From: Pirellulales bacterium
GTDB taxonomy: Bacteria > Planctomycetota > Planctomycetia > Pirellulales > JACPPG01
DNA length: 64,000 nucleotides
Reading direction: 5' to 3'
NCBI GenBank assembly: GCA_036499395.1
Contig: DASYDW010000129.1
Coordinates: 124,001-188,000, forward strand
Part shown: positions 8,613-16,197 of the stretch, piece after piece
How the letters are laid out: every line of letters begins with the position of its first letter
Position numbering within the stretch: position 1 is the stretch's first letter
Program-made: the position numbers and the translations under genes
Notes under the pieces: generated by a model
Databases searched by the model: none
The model's input: the letters and a program-made list of their open reading frames with translations, nothing else
Told to the model about the DNA's origin: nothing

Positions 8613-9188
8613 TCAGGCCGGCGCCAGCTCTTCCAGCTCGCGCGCCAACCGCTTCCGTGCCACGTGCAATCGTCGCTTGATCGTGCCGACCGGCGAGCCG
8701 AACTCGTCGCTCATTTCGATCAACGACTGCCCGCGCACGTAGAACGCTTCCAATGTCTCGCGATCCATCCGCCGCAACCGGCCCAGGCCGGCCCGCACCT
8801 GGCTGGCCTGCTCGCGATCGAGCGCCACGGCCAACGGCGTGCGCCGTTCGACACAATTGGCCTCGAGCATCTCGCGATCGGTGGGCACAACCGGGCCGGC
8901 ACGCAGCGACCGATTGATCGCCATCCGCGTCGTGATCTGCCGCAACCAGCCGCCGAAGCACTCCGGCTCGCGCAGTTGCACGATTTTCCGCATGGCCTGG
9001 ACGAAAACCTCTTGGGTCAACTCCTGCGCCTCGGCATGATTGCGCAACCGTCGCAGCGCGACGCCGTAGACGGATTGCTGGAACCGCTCGACCAATTGAC
9101 CGAACGCTTCTCGGTTGCCTCGTTGGGCAGAGCGGACTTGGGCCGCTAACAGCACTTTTTCTTGACTGGACTCGGTCAGAACGATCAT
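8613..9188 (-). CDS. ECF-type RNA polymerase sigma-70 factor
   Basis: A 191-residue group IV sigma factor. Region 2 is seen in NREAFGQLVERFQQSVYGVA through EAQELTQEVFVQAMRKI (residues ~24-70). Region 4 is in MDRETLEAFYVRGQSLIEMS and PVGTIKRRLHVARKRLARE (~140-185), with the DNA-contacting helix G-T-I-K-R-R-L. A linker of ~60 residues separates them. ATG 9188 (MIVLTESSQ) is preferred over upstream starts in non-conserved sequence. No anti-sigma gene adjoins it; the neighbour at 9354-9665 is on the same strand upstream but does not look like an anti-sigma factor, so control may be transcriptional or by an unlinked partner. Confidence 0.92.
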   Translation of the reverse strand: MIVLTESSQEKVLLAAQVRSAQRGNREAFGQLVERFQQSVYGVALRRLRNHAEAQELTQEVFVQAMRKIVQLREPECFGGWLRQITTRMAINRSLRAGPVVPTDREMLEANCVERRTPLAVALDREQASQVRAGLGRLRRMDRETLEAFYVRGQSLIEMSDEFGSPVGTIKRRLHVARKRLARELEELAPA

Positions 9189-9353
9189 GGCTCTCTCCGT
9201 GAAAACCGTGCTGCGGGCACGGTGCAATAGGCTCAGGAAAACGCGCGAGTCCTTAGCGTGCGGAATAGGCGTGAAAAGGCCTATCGCCGCGGCCAGGGGC
9301 TGCCGCCCGGCTGTCGTCGTGATCTTTGGTTCGTAATTCGCTTGCTTAGCGGA

Positions 9354-9665
9354 CTAGGAACTGACCCTGACGACCGCATGATGCGGCATAACGCTCGGCG
9401 TATGCCAGCATCGCGACAGCAGCCCACTGGTAATGGAAGCGAGCGAACTAATCGCTGCTTCCATGCCGGCGGCTGCGCCGGTAGCTGCCGGTTTCATAGC
9501 GCGCTTAAGCGCACCCTGATAACCGACTAGCGCCGTAAAGAATTGCCCTGAGACGGGCCGCGTAACGTCCACGCTACGTACCCGATCATTCGCGGCAACG
9601 ACGATACGACCCTGGCGATTAGCAAGGTTGTCGATCAGCGTGTTGCGATTGATGTTGGTACGCAT
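9354..9665 (-). CDS. Hypothetical protein, possible
   Basis: A 103-residue frame starting at ATG 9665 with GGAG about 8 bp upstream. The N-terminus MRTNINRNTLIDNLANRQGR looks coding, with an alanine/glycine-rich middle (KPAATGAAAGMEAAI). No domain, membrane helix or signal peptide is recognised. It lies upstream of the ECF sigma gene on the same strand with a 165-bp gap. The good ribosome binding site and lack of a better overlapping frame support it; the low-complexity C-terminus argues for caution. Confidence 0.4.
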   Translation of the reverse strand: MRTNINRNTLIDNLANRQGRIVVAANDRVRSVDVTRPVSGQFFTALVGYQGALKRAMKPAATGAAAGMEAAISSLASITSGLLSRCWHTPSVMPHHAVVRVSS

Positions 9666-9778
9666 CTGTGGCTCCGTGCGCTTGGCGCTTCTGGAGAGTA
9701 TGAAGGAACGAGTCGTTGATTCCGCTTTCCCGCGAAGCGTTAAACGCGTCGCGGAAGGGGCGGACCTAAATCACTCAT

Positions 9779-9822
9779 TTACTTATGTCGGTTCTCGGGC
9801 GAGCCCGGCACCAACTAAGTAA
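9779..9822. repeat. Palindromic intergenic repeat
   Basis: TTACTTATGTCGGTTCTCGG is followed by GC-GA-GCCCGGCACCAACTAAGTAA. The outer TTACTTA/TAAGTAA arms are perfect, and inner CGGGC/GCCCG and CGGT/ACC pairs continue the stem with small bulges. It has no associated T-run. It is placed in the ~480-bp gap before the aldolase gene. Confidence 0.65.
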
Positions 9823-10144
9823 GCCTGTCACGGTCGATCCGTAAAGTCAATCCGGAAACGACCTGACCGGCCACGGACGAACCAAATGTCCGCCGTATGC
9901 CTCTTGGACACCCCGCCTGGAAGGAGGTTCGCGTCCTGGGGAGAAATATTTTCGGGCCCGATTCGAGGGGATCCGGCGGTATTCGGGCCACGGCCCCGCC
10001 GCTTGACGCTAACCCCAGTCACTGTCAGACTTTGCTCGGCTTTTGTGGGTGTCCAGACCCCTCGTCAGGTCGCCCGAAACGCCTTTCCTGCTATCGTCGC
10101 TGCTTACCCACCCCACAACTTTCCCACCTGAGGATTTTCCAATT
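9823..10144. other. Non-coding gap upstream of aldolase gene
   Basis: About 320 bases with overlapping short frames that have no coding character. The frame of the downstream aldolase is open back to 10043 but the added residues are not family-like. No clear promoter hexamers or structured leader could be picked out by eye. Confidence 0.4.
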
Positions 10145-10921
10145 ATGAGTCGCTTTCGCGAATTGCTGGCCAAAGGTGAGCTAGTGCGGGTTTTTGCCCT
10201 TGGTCGGCTTACGCATCCGGTAACGATCGACCTGTTCGGCTTGGCCGGTGGCTTTCACGGCTTTTGGCTCGATCAGGAACATTGCGGCCTCTCGTACCAG
10301 GAAGTCCAGTTGGCCGCCGCCTGCGCGCGGGCCAACAACTTCGACTGTTTCGTCCGCATGGCCCCCACGGATTACGCCCTGGTGACGCAGAACCTGGAAG
10401 CAGGCGCCGGCGGCGTGATGGCCGCACAAATCAAGTCGGCCGAACATGCCGAGGAGTTCGTGACCTGGGCCAAGTTCGCGCCGCGTGGCTTGCGCGGCAT
10501 GAACACTTCGGGGCGTGACGCCCTGTACACGCATAAGTCGCAGGAGCAATTTGCCGCTGACGCCAACCGCGAGCAGTTCCTGGCAATCCAGATCGAAACG
10601 TTGGGCGCGCTGGACGACGTTGATGCCATCGCGGCCAACGACGCGGTCGATCTCCTGTTCGTCGGGCCGAGCGACCTGTCGCAAGCCATGGGCGTGCTGG
10701 GCCAGTTCTCGCATCCGAAAGTGATCGAAGCGCTCGATCATGTCGCGGCGGCCTGCCGGAAACACGGCAAGCATTGGGGCACGGTGGCGCCGAATCCAGA
10801 ATACACGCACCGCTGCTACGACAAGGGCTGCCGAATGCTCAGCCTGGGGGCCGACGTGCTGGCACTGAAGCAAGGCATCCAAGCCGCGCGCACCACGTAC
10901 AAAGACCTCTTCGGCGGGTAA
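10145..10921 (+). CDS. HpcH/HpaI aldolase family protein
   Basis: A 258-residue class II (metal-dependent) pyruvate aldolase of the HpcH/HpaI family, as in cleavage of 4-hydroxy-2-oxo acids to pyruvate plus an aldehyde. Visible signatures are GFWLDQEHCGLSYQEVQL, RMAPTDYALVTQNLEAGAGG (barrel strand), LAIQIETLGALDDVDAIAA with the metal-binding Glu, and DLLFVGPSDLSQAMGV with the metal-binding Asp. ATG 10145 (MSRFRELLAKG) fits the family start. It is monocistronic and followed by a palindromic repeat. The family is promiscuous, so the in vivo substrate cannot be named. Confidence 0.92.
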   Translation: MSRFRELLAKGELVRVFALGRLTHPVTIDLFGLAGGFHGFWLDQEHCGLSYQEVQLAAACARANNFDCFVRMAPTDYALVTQNLEAGAGGVMAAQIKSAEHAEEFVTWAKFAPRGLRGMNTSGRDALYTHKSQEQFAADANREQFLAIQIETLGALDDVDAIAANDAVDLLFVGPSDLSQAMGVLGQFSHPKVIEALDHVAAACRKHGKHWGTVAPNPEYTHRCYDKGCRMLSLGADVLALKQGIQAARTTYKDLFGG

Positions 10922-10989
10922 TCGTTCGATCGAGTGGTCTTATGCTCGACGTTGTTAGCTATGTCGAAACGAACTGTCTGCCGACATTC

Positions 10990-11063
10990 GGGTGCCACTG
11001 CTAGCTTGTCTAGCAGTGTCTTCTCGCGAATCCGCACTGCTGGACGAGCCAGCAGTGGCACCC
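10990..11063. repeat. Paired-hairpin palindromic repeat (CACTGCTnG...CnAGCAGTG)
   Basis: Two 29-bp arms, 10990-11018 and 11035-11063, are inverted copies with only three differences. Each arm is itself a hairpin (CACTGCTAG-CTTGT-CTAGCAGTG and CACTGCTGG-ACGAG-CCAGCAGTG). The arrangement of two inverted hairpin units with a 16-bp spacer parallels BIMEs, though without the GTAG ends. It sits 68 bp after the aldolase gene. The rest of the 10922-11285 gap shows nothing else. Confidence 0.8.
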
Positions 11064-11285
11064 CTCGCAGGTTTTGAGACAACCTCGAGCACCTTGCCCA
11101 GGCGACGCTAGCGCTGGCGACTCCTCGCCTTGCCGCTGGTAAATCGTTTCGCCTAGAATCCGCGGCCCCTCGCTCGACCGCGCGCCGCGATACCGTTTCG
11201 ACGGCCGATCTAATGCGCGGGACGACTGCGAAAACGGCTGCGCTCACCCACAGCGCGCACGATCATTGCTGGGAGAATCCATTCG

Positions 11286-12479
11286 ATGCGTCAAACGGAA
11301 CAGGCGCCGCGGCACCCGACGCCGGCCATCACGTTGTCGCCGCGCAAGAAGGCGGCTTTTGCGCTCTTCGTTCTGTCGTTCTTCCTCGTGGCCGGCTATT
11401 CGCTGTGGTGCGTTGGCTGGAGCTGGAAAGTTTACCGCTACCTGAAGGATGACCGGCGCGGCTGGCGCGGTACAGTTCATCGCGCTGACGCCGAGCTTGG
11501 CTACGCCTCGATCCCGGGCAGTGAGGGAGAGCAGACCTTCGCCATCGGTCCGGATTTGCCGATTCGCTACGACGAGAATGGCTTTCGCGTCCCACCGGCA
11601 GCGAACGCCTCTACGCCCAGCGCCGACGGATTGCGCATTCTCACGCTCGGTTGCTCGTTCACTTTCGGTGATGCCTGTCCTGCCGAGGAGACATTTGCCT
11701 TTCGACTGCAAAAGGAACTGCAAGGTACCGTGCTGAATGCCGGCAAATGCAGCTATGGGCTGGCCCAGATGGTGCTGCTCGCCCGCGAGTTGATTCCCCG
11801 GCATAAGCCGGACCTCGTCGTGGTGCAATATTCCCCCTGGCTGCTCGATCGATCGATGACGTGCTATTTGCCGTCGTATTACGGGGCGATGCCAGGTCCC
11901 TATTTCTGCGAGCGCGAAGGCAAGCTTGAGATCGCCCGGCCGGTCTTTGCCTGGAGCCCGCAAGATTTCAGCCACTATCGCGACACGCCCAAATCGTTCG
12001 GCGAGTTCCTGTCGTTCGCCGCGCGGCATGCGATCCCGCTGAAGATTCATGACGACCTGGGGCGCAGCGCGACCTCGGTGAAACAACGTCTGGGGCTGAC
12101 GCCCGTACCGTGCCGTGACGCCGAGCAAGTCGTGGCTGCCGGCTATAGCGAGCTCGAAAAGCTCTGCCAGGACGCGCAGGCCCAAATGGTGGTCGTCGTA
12201 CTCGGCGGCAGCAGCGAGCCGGTCACCGTGCCGGCATACCTGGCGGAGCTGGGCGTTCCGTTGGCGCATGCGCACGAGGCCATGATCGAGCAGCTTACCG
12301 AGCGCGACCAGGAAAATTATCTGAAGACGTACGCCAACTGGCGCGGCGAGCCGCCGCGCATGGTCGATACGCATCCGAACGCGCAAGCCCACGAGATTAT
12401 TGCCAACTGCATCGTGGACGCGTTGCGACAAGCGGACCACGCGCGCATGGCCAACGAGCAGCCGGCAACCGTTCGCTAA
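11286..12479 (+). CDS. Membrane-anchored SGNH/GDSL-type hydrolase
   Basis: A 397-residue protein with one N-terminal membrane helix (FALFVLSFFLVAGYSLWCV, residues ~29-47) and an SGNH hydrolase domain outside. The nucleophile block is ILTLGCSFTFGDACP (~115-129, in place of the usual G-D-S), the Asn block I is LNAGKCSYGLAQM, and the catalytic pair is in VDTHPNAQAHEIIAN (~361-375, D-x-x-H). SGNH enzymes are esterases, often acting on acylated glycans or lipids; similar anchored proteins accompany polysaccharide acetylation. It is an isolated gene, convergent with sat, with a shared terminator between. Confidence 0.85.
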   Translation: MRQTEQAPRHPTPAITLSPRKKAAFALFVLSFFLVAGYSLWCVGWSWKVYRYLKDDRRGWRGTVHRADAELGYASIPGSEGEQTFAIGPDLPIRYDENGFRVPPAANASTPSADGLRILTLGCSFTFGDACPAEETFAFRLQKELQGTVLNAGKCSYGLAQMVLLARELIPRHKPDLVVVQYSPWLLDRSMTCYLPSYYGAMPGPYFCEREGKLEIARPVFAWSPQDFSHYRDTPKSFGEFLSFAARHAIPLKIHDDLGRSATSVKQRLGLTPVPCRDAEQVVAAGYSELEKLCQDAQAQMVVVVLGGSSEPVTVPAYLAELGVPLAHAHEAMIEQLTERDQENYLKTYANWRGEPPRMVDTHPNAQAHEIIANCIVDALRQADHARMANEQPATVR

Positions 12480-12523
12480 AGCTGTTCTCGAACGAGCATG
12501 CGTTGCCCGGGCACGCGCAACAA

Positions 12524-12566
12524 AAAAAGGGCCGACGTGCATGGCACGCCGACCCTTTTGATTTTT
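12524..12566. terminator. Bidirectional intrinsic terminator
   Basis: The sequence AAAAGGGCCGACGTGC-ATG-GCACGCCGACCCTTTT forms a near-perfect stem flanked by an A-run on one side and T-runs on the other (through ATTTTT at 12561-12566). It is placed exactly between the ends of the convergent SGNH hydrolase and sat genes, so it should serve both. Confidence 0.85.
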
Positions 12567-12598
12567 CCACTCTTGCGCCACAACGGCGAGCTCGTCGA

Positions 12599-13861
12599 CT
12601 ACTTCACGTGCGACATGGCGTGGGCCAGGATCTTCGACGTGCTTTCGCGCATGATCCGCGGATCGACCGTCTTTCCTTCGAGCAACGTCTTGCGAACGTC
12701 TTTGCCCGAGATGAAGACCGGCTTCTCGTCCGGGTGCTTCTCCATCAGATCGACCTGTCCGGCCGAGTCGTAGTAAGCGGCGAAACCAACCTTCAGCGGC
12801 TTGATCCGCAGATCGCCGCCCAATCGGTCGAAGATCTCTTGCGCGTCGAAGTCACCCCAGATCGGGCTGCCGTCGGCATACGGTGCATCGGCGTGTTTGC
12901 GGCCGATGACGATATCCGTGAAACCATAATTCTGCCGATAGATGGCGTGCATCACGGCTTCCTTCGGACCGCCGTAGAACATCTTGATGTCCAGGCCCAG
13001 CAGGATCACACGGTCCGGCACGCTTTCCTTGCGAGGCTCCCACAACGTTTTGTCGCTATCCCCTTCGCCGAGCGAGCGCTTGTCGATCAGCGCCTCGTAG
13101 GTCAGCATCCGCACGTCGGCCGGGACGTCATCCCCCTTGGTCTCGCCGATCAACGGGTTCAGGCACGCGCCGGCGTCATGCCCGGCACGCAGCAAGGTTT
13201 CCAGGCCGTACACCAGGGCGTATTCGTGCGCCCGGTGCAATGGATTGCGCGTCTGGAAGGCGACGACCCGGTCCCACCCCTTCTTGGCCAGCAGGTCCCG
13301 CACTTCGCGCGGGCTCAATACGTACTTGCCGAACTTCGCGCTCTTCGGCTGCGGCAACACACGGATCGTGCCGCCGATCAAGTGTGTCTTGTCGGCGTCC
13401 CCCTTCAAGACCATATCCGCGCCCGGGTGATCGGTACGCTCGGTCAGGTAGACGCTCTTGATGTATTTGGCCTTGTCCCACTCGAAGACATCGGTGATGT
13501 CGAGCGTGGCCACGACGTCGCCGGCCGTGTTCACCAGCGCTACGGTTTCACCGGTCGCTAGCTTGCCGGCCAGTTCCTTGGTCACCGGCAGCGACAACGG
13601 AATCGTCCAGGCGTACTTCTCGCCTTCATGGATGATAAAACCCTTTTCCAGCACCTGGTTGTAGGTGGCCGAGTCCATCGGACCCACCAGCGGGCTGAGC
13701 GCCCCGTCGCCGAAGCGATAAACCGTCGACAGATCGGCGTCCGAGACGGGCACCTTCGCCAGGCTGGCTGCCTTGGACTTGAACGAATCGACTTCACCGG
13801 CCGGCACCGTGCGATTGACCGGCTCCTTCAAACCACCATGTACGCCAACAAGATCAGCCAT
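12599..13861 (-). CDS. sat: Sulfate adenylyltransferase (ATP sulfurylase)
   Basis: A 420-residue homomeric ATP sulfurylase, which makes adenosine 5'-phosphosulfate from sulfate and ATP. The PUA-like N-terminal domain is followed by the catalytic domain with the nucleotide-binding QTRNPLHRAHEYAL (residues ~203-216), a GRKHADAP element equivalent to the GRDHAG loop, and a C-terminal FISGKDVRKTLLEGK typical of the family. ATG 13861 (MADLVGVHGG) gives the usual length. No APS kinase domain is fused, and neither cysC nor APS reductase genes are nearby, so the rest of sulfate assimilation must be elsewhere. A GC-rich hairpin lies in its leader (13913-13942). Confidence 0.96.
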   Translation of the reverse strand: MADLVGVHGGLKEPVNRTVPAGEVDSFKSKAASLAKVPVSDADLSTVYRFGDGALSPLVGPMDSATYNQVLEKGFIIHEGEKYAWTIPLSLPVTKELAGKLATGETVALVNTAGDVVATLDITDVFEWDKAKYIKSVYLTERTDHPGADMVLKGDADKTHLIGGTIRVLPQPKSAKFGKYVLSPREVRDLLAKKGWDRVVAFQTRNPLHRAHEYALVYGLETLLRAGHDAGACLNPLIGETKGDDVPADVRMLTYEALIDKRSLGEGDSDKTLWEPRKESVPDRVILLGLDIKMFYGGPKEAVMHAIYRQNYGFTDIVIGRKHADAPYADGSPIWGDFDAQEIFDRLGGDLRIKPLKVGFAAYYDSAGQVDLMEKHPDEKPVFISGKDVRKTLLEGKTVDPRIMRESTSKILAHAMSHVK

Positions 13862-13912
13862 CGTAAGTCCGTCCTCGGGGATTCCCCAAATAGGATCCCC
13901 ACCGGGTGCCGC

Positions 13913-13942
13913 GGGTGGCCGGGAAACTCTCCGGCGACACCC
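13913..13942 (-). promoter_or_regulatory. Two-tier hairpin in the sat leader
   Basis: On the sat coding strand GGGTG-TC-GCCGG-AGAGTTTC-CCGGC-CACCC folds into a two-part stem about 50 bp before the start codon. It could be a cis-acting leader element. It does not match a riboswitch class I know, and no T-run follows. Confidence 0.35.
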
Positions 13943-14104
13943 TGGGGGCAAAGGGGGAATCGCGATATCGCCGCCAAGCGGCGCAGCCCATACCGGGCTC
14001 GAAATTGGCCCAGAATCAAACCGGCCAGTATAGGGAAACGAGCTAAAAGCTCAACCGGACCCGGCCGCCGGTAGCGGGTGTTTAATGTGTGCAGGGCGCG
14101 TCCT

Positions 14105-14284
14105 TTACTCAAACCGTGCCAGAATGAATGAAAGTACCACGGCCGCGATAAGGGCGCAAAGAATCCCCCACTCATACCAGCGTGCTTCTGGATAAATCCA
14201 ACGTCGCACCGCCCAGAGCCCCCCAAATCCCGCCGCTATGGATAAAGTCGCCCAAACGAATAGTGGAAAATACGAGACTGGCAT
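14105..14284 (-). CDS. Small two-helix membrane protein
   Basis: A 59-residue frame, ATG 14284 to TAA 14105. It starts MPVSYFPLFVWATLSIAAGF, has a short basic loop (AVRRWIYPEARWYEWG) and a second helix ILCALIAAVVLSFILARFE. The hairpin topology and the tryptophan/aromatic belt residues are what one expects of a real small membrane protein. It lies upstream of sat on the same strand with a 243-bp gap. I do not recognise a family. Confidence 0.55.
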   Translation of the reverse strand: MPVSYFPLFVWATLSIAAGFGGLWAVRRWIYPEARWYEWGILCALIAAVVLSFILARFE

Positions 14285-14530
14285 GGCCTAACTATCTAAG
14301 CACTGAGTTGAAAAGCTCGCTGAACATCCAGACGTGACCGGATAGCCCCGCCAGCATCGCGGCCGTTGACCGCAGTCCGGCGCTGGTCCCCGGTGCGGGT
14401 TTGCCAGCAATAATTGCAGTAACAGGCGAACATGGCGAAAGCACTCAGCGGCTGTTTATGAAGTCGCTCAACCGGCTGACCTACTGTACCCGGCCGCCGC
14501 CGAGGGACTCAGTCCGAATCGTGGCAGGCT

Positions 14531-14830
14531 TCAGCGGAGCAGGACGTACAAGACCATAAAACCCCAAAACGCCGCTACTGCGCCCAAATACCCCACTGGC
14601 GGCGCTACGAAGGCGAACTGCAACGGACGCCCCCATCCACCGGCCCTTAAACCAATACCGGCTCCGATCAACGACGTGCCGAGTCCTGCAACGCACCACG
14701 CGTCGTCGTCTTGAAGCTCGGTACGCGGGTTCTGCGTTTCTAGATAAATACCCGTCGCCAGGATCGCCACTCCCAGGCCAAACAATGCCGTGATCAGCAA
14801 TCGTCGGCGGGTGACAGAGGGCCATTTCAT
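14531..14830 (-). CDS. Small membrane protein, hypothetical
   Basis: A 99-residue protein with three hydrophobic segments: LLITALFGLGVAILATGIYL after a basic start (MKWPSVTRRR), CVAGLGTSLIGAGIGLRAGG, and LGAVAAFWGFMVLYVLL at the end. ATG 14830 is favoured over the longer frame to 15112, whose extension is not protein-like. No motif hints at function. It is on the same strand as the 59-residue membrane protein and sat. Confidence 0.55.
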   Translation of the reverse strand: MKWPSVTRRRLLITALFGLGVAILATGIYLETQNPRTELQDDDAWCVAGLGTSLIGAGIGLRAGGWGRPLQFAFVAPPVGYLGAVAAFWGFMVLYVLLR

Positions 14831-15014
14831 GACAATCTGTTCACCGTTCGCTCGGTTTGCAATTAACCGGCGCTTCCGACCAATTGTCGTTGGGCCGGAA
14901 CTACCTCTCGGCGAGCAGGGACTTTTCGTTGAAATTTGGCCCGACGCGGCTACGCCACTAGCCGGATCGCAATACACCGATCGGGCCGATTCATCAGGGG
15001 CACGCCAGTGATGA

Positions 15015-15257
15015 CTCTGTAAAACCGAGCTTTCACGCCACGCCGGTGCCACCAACGCCGTGCTGGAAGTCAAACCCACGACCGGCAATCGAACAATCGC
15101 CTCCGACGCCACTCGCGGTTTCGGACCTTGGGGAACTTATGTGAAGGGGCCCACCGCCGTCGTGGTTGTGCCGAATGTCCCCGAGCCCTCGACCGTCGTG
15201 CTGGCCGCACTCGTCGGGCTCAAGCTCTTGATAGGGCGGCGTAAGCACGGCCGCTAG
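15015..15257 (+). pseudogene. Orphan C-terminal fragment of a PEP-CTERM protein
   Basis: The frame from 15015 encodes a soluble stretch (RHAGATNAVLEVKPTTGN) ending in a good PEP-CTERM sorting tail: VPEPSTVVLAALVGLKLL, then IGRRKHGR. A stop codon at 15012 precedes it, and no start or signal peptide is present, so this is the 3' end of a gene whose front is lost. PEP-CTERM tails are recognised by exosortase in the inner membrane; none is encoded in this window. Confidence 0.65.
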
Positions 15258-15447
15258 CAGCGCGCCGCATAGCCACATTGCCGTTCTGAAAGGTGATTGG
15301 GGACGACCTCTCGACGCAAATCTCGGCAAATTTCCAGGTTGCTGTGGGTTAATTGATCCATTTACCCTATTGTGGCTGTCTGCAAATAGGCGTGCATTTC
15401 AACCAGGCCCCCTTGGCCCAGTTAGCTAGCCATTGGGAGTTTCAAGG

Positions 15448-15969
15448 ATGAACTCGCCTGCCATGACGGTTACCGCGGACGATGTCAGCGCTTCGCCCGC
15501 CGTCAAAACGCTATCCATTTGCCTGATCAATCCGCGCTTCGAGCCGTCGTACTGGGGCTTCGAATTCGCGCTCCCGCTGTATCCGGGCGATAAGCGCAGC
15601 ACCAGGATCTCGGGTTCGCTCTCTTCGGTGGCCGGCCTGTGCGGCGCGCACAACGTGACGTGGCTCGATGAGAATGTCGAGGACTTCGATTGTGACTCGA
15701 TGAGCCAATACGACATGGCCGGCGTGATGGGTATGAACGTCCAAAAGAATCGCATTCGCGAAATCCTCGTCAAATTGTGCGCGATGCCGTCCCTGACGCG
15801 GCTACGGCGACATCATGTTGCCGATCTTCGTAGGCACTGGTTTCGTGGCAACGCCCTTCGAGGATTATTCACGCATTGCGCACAGCTTCGGCATGTTTTT
15901 GATGGTGCTGTACTGTCGCCAGGTGGCAACCGACGCAGATTTTCGGGAAATGCGGTCTTGAACCGCTAG
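15448..15969 (+). pseudogene. Truncated copy of the B12-binding radical SAM gene
   Basis: Codons ~22-111 from ATG 15448 are nearly identical at DNA level to the intact gene 750 bp downstream (15515-15784 against 16265-16534, roughly 95 per cent by eye). Only the cobalamin-binding-like N-terminal domain is kept (ICLINPRFEPSYWGFEFALP). After ILVKLCAM similarity ends abruptly; the frame runs on in arginine-rich, non-homologous sequence to 15969. The radical SAM domain with its cluster cysteines is absent, so the product cannot be a working enzyme. In another frame, 15815-15961 encodes a 48-residue piece (MLPIFVGTGFVATPFEDYSR...) that looks like a relic of a different protein. Confidence 0.75.
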
Positions 15970-16197
15970 TGTTGTCCATAATATGACCTTTTCTACTATA
16001 TCTGTAGTTCGTAAGATCCCAGACCGCTGCGTTGTGCGGATGCACCTGCACGGCGCGATACCAGCGTCACTGCTTCACTCAGGAACGAGCGACACGTGAG
16101 CGTTCTAATGCGGTTGATATTTTTTTAGGACGCCGGCATGCATTGCTTGAATGGGCGGTCACTTTTCGTTAGCCGCGGAGTCTAGGAAATAGCAAGG

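Noticed and set aside
11244..12581. 445-codon minus-strand open frame opposite the SGNH hydrolase gene
   Set aside because: The plus-strand protein has clear SGNH motifs, and the antisense translation is arginine/histidine-rich with no domain. Long antisense frames are common in GC-rich genes.
12503..13561. 352-codon plus-strand open frame opposite sat
   Set aside because: It is a shadow of the sat gene; its translation has no recognisable domain and it runs through the shared terminator.
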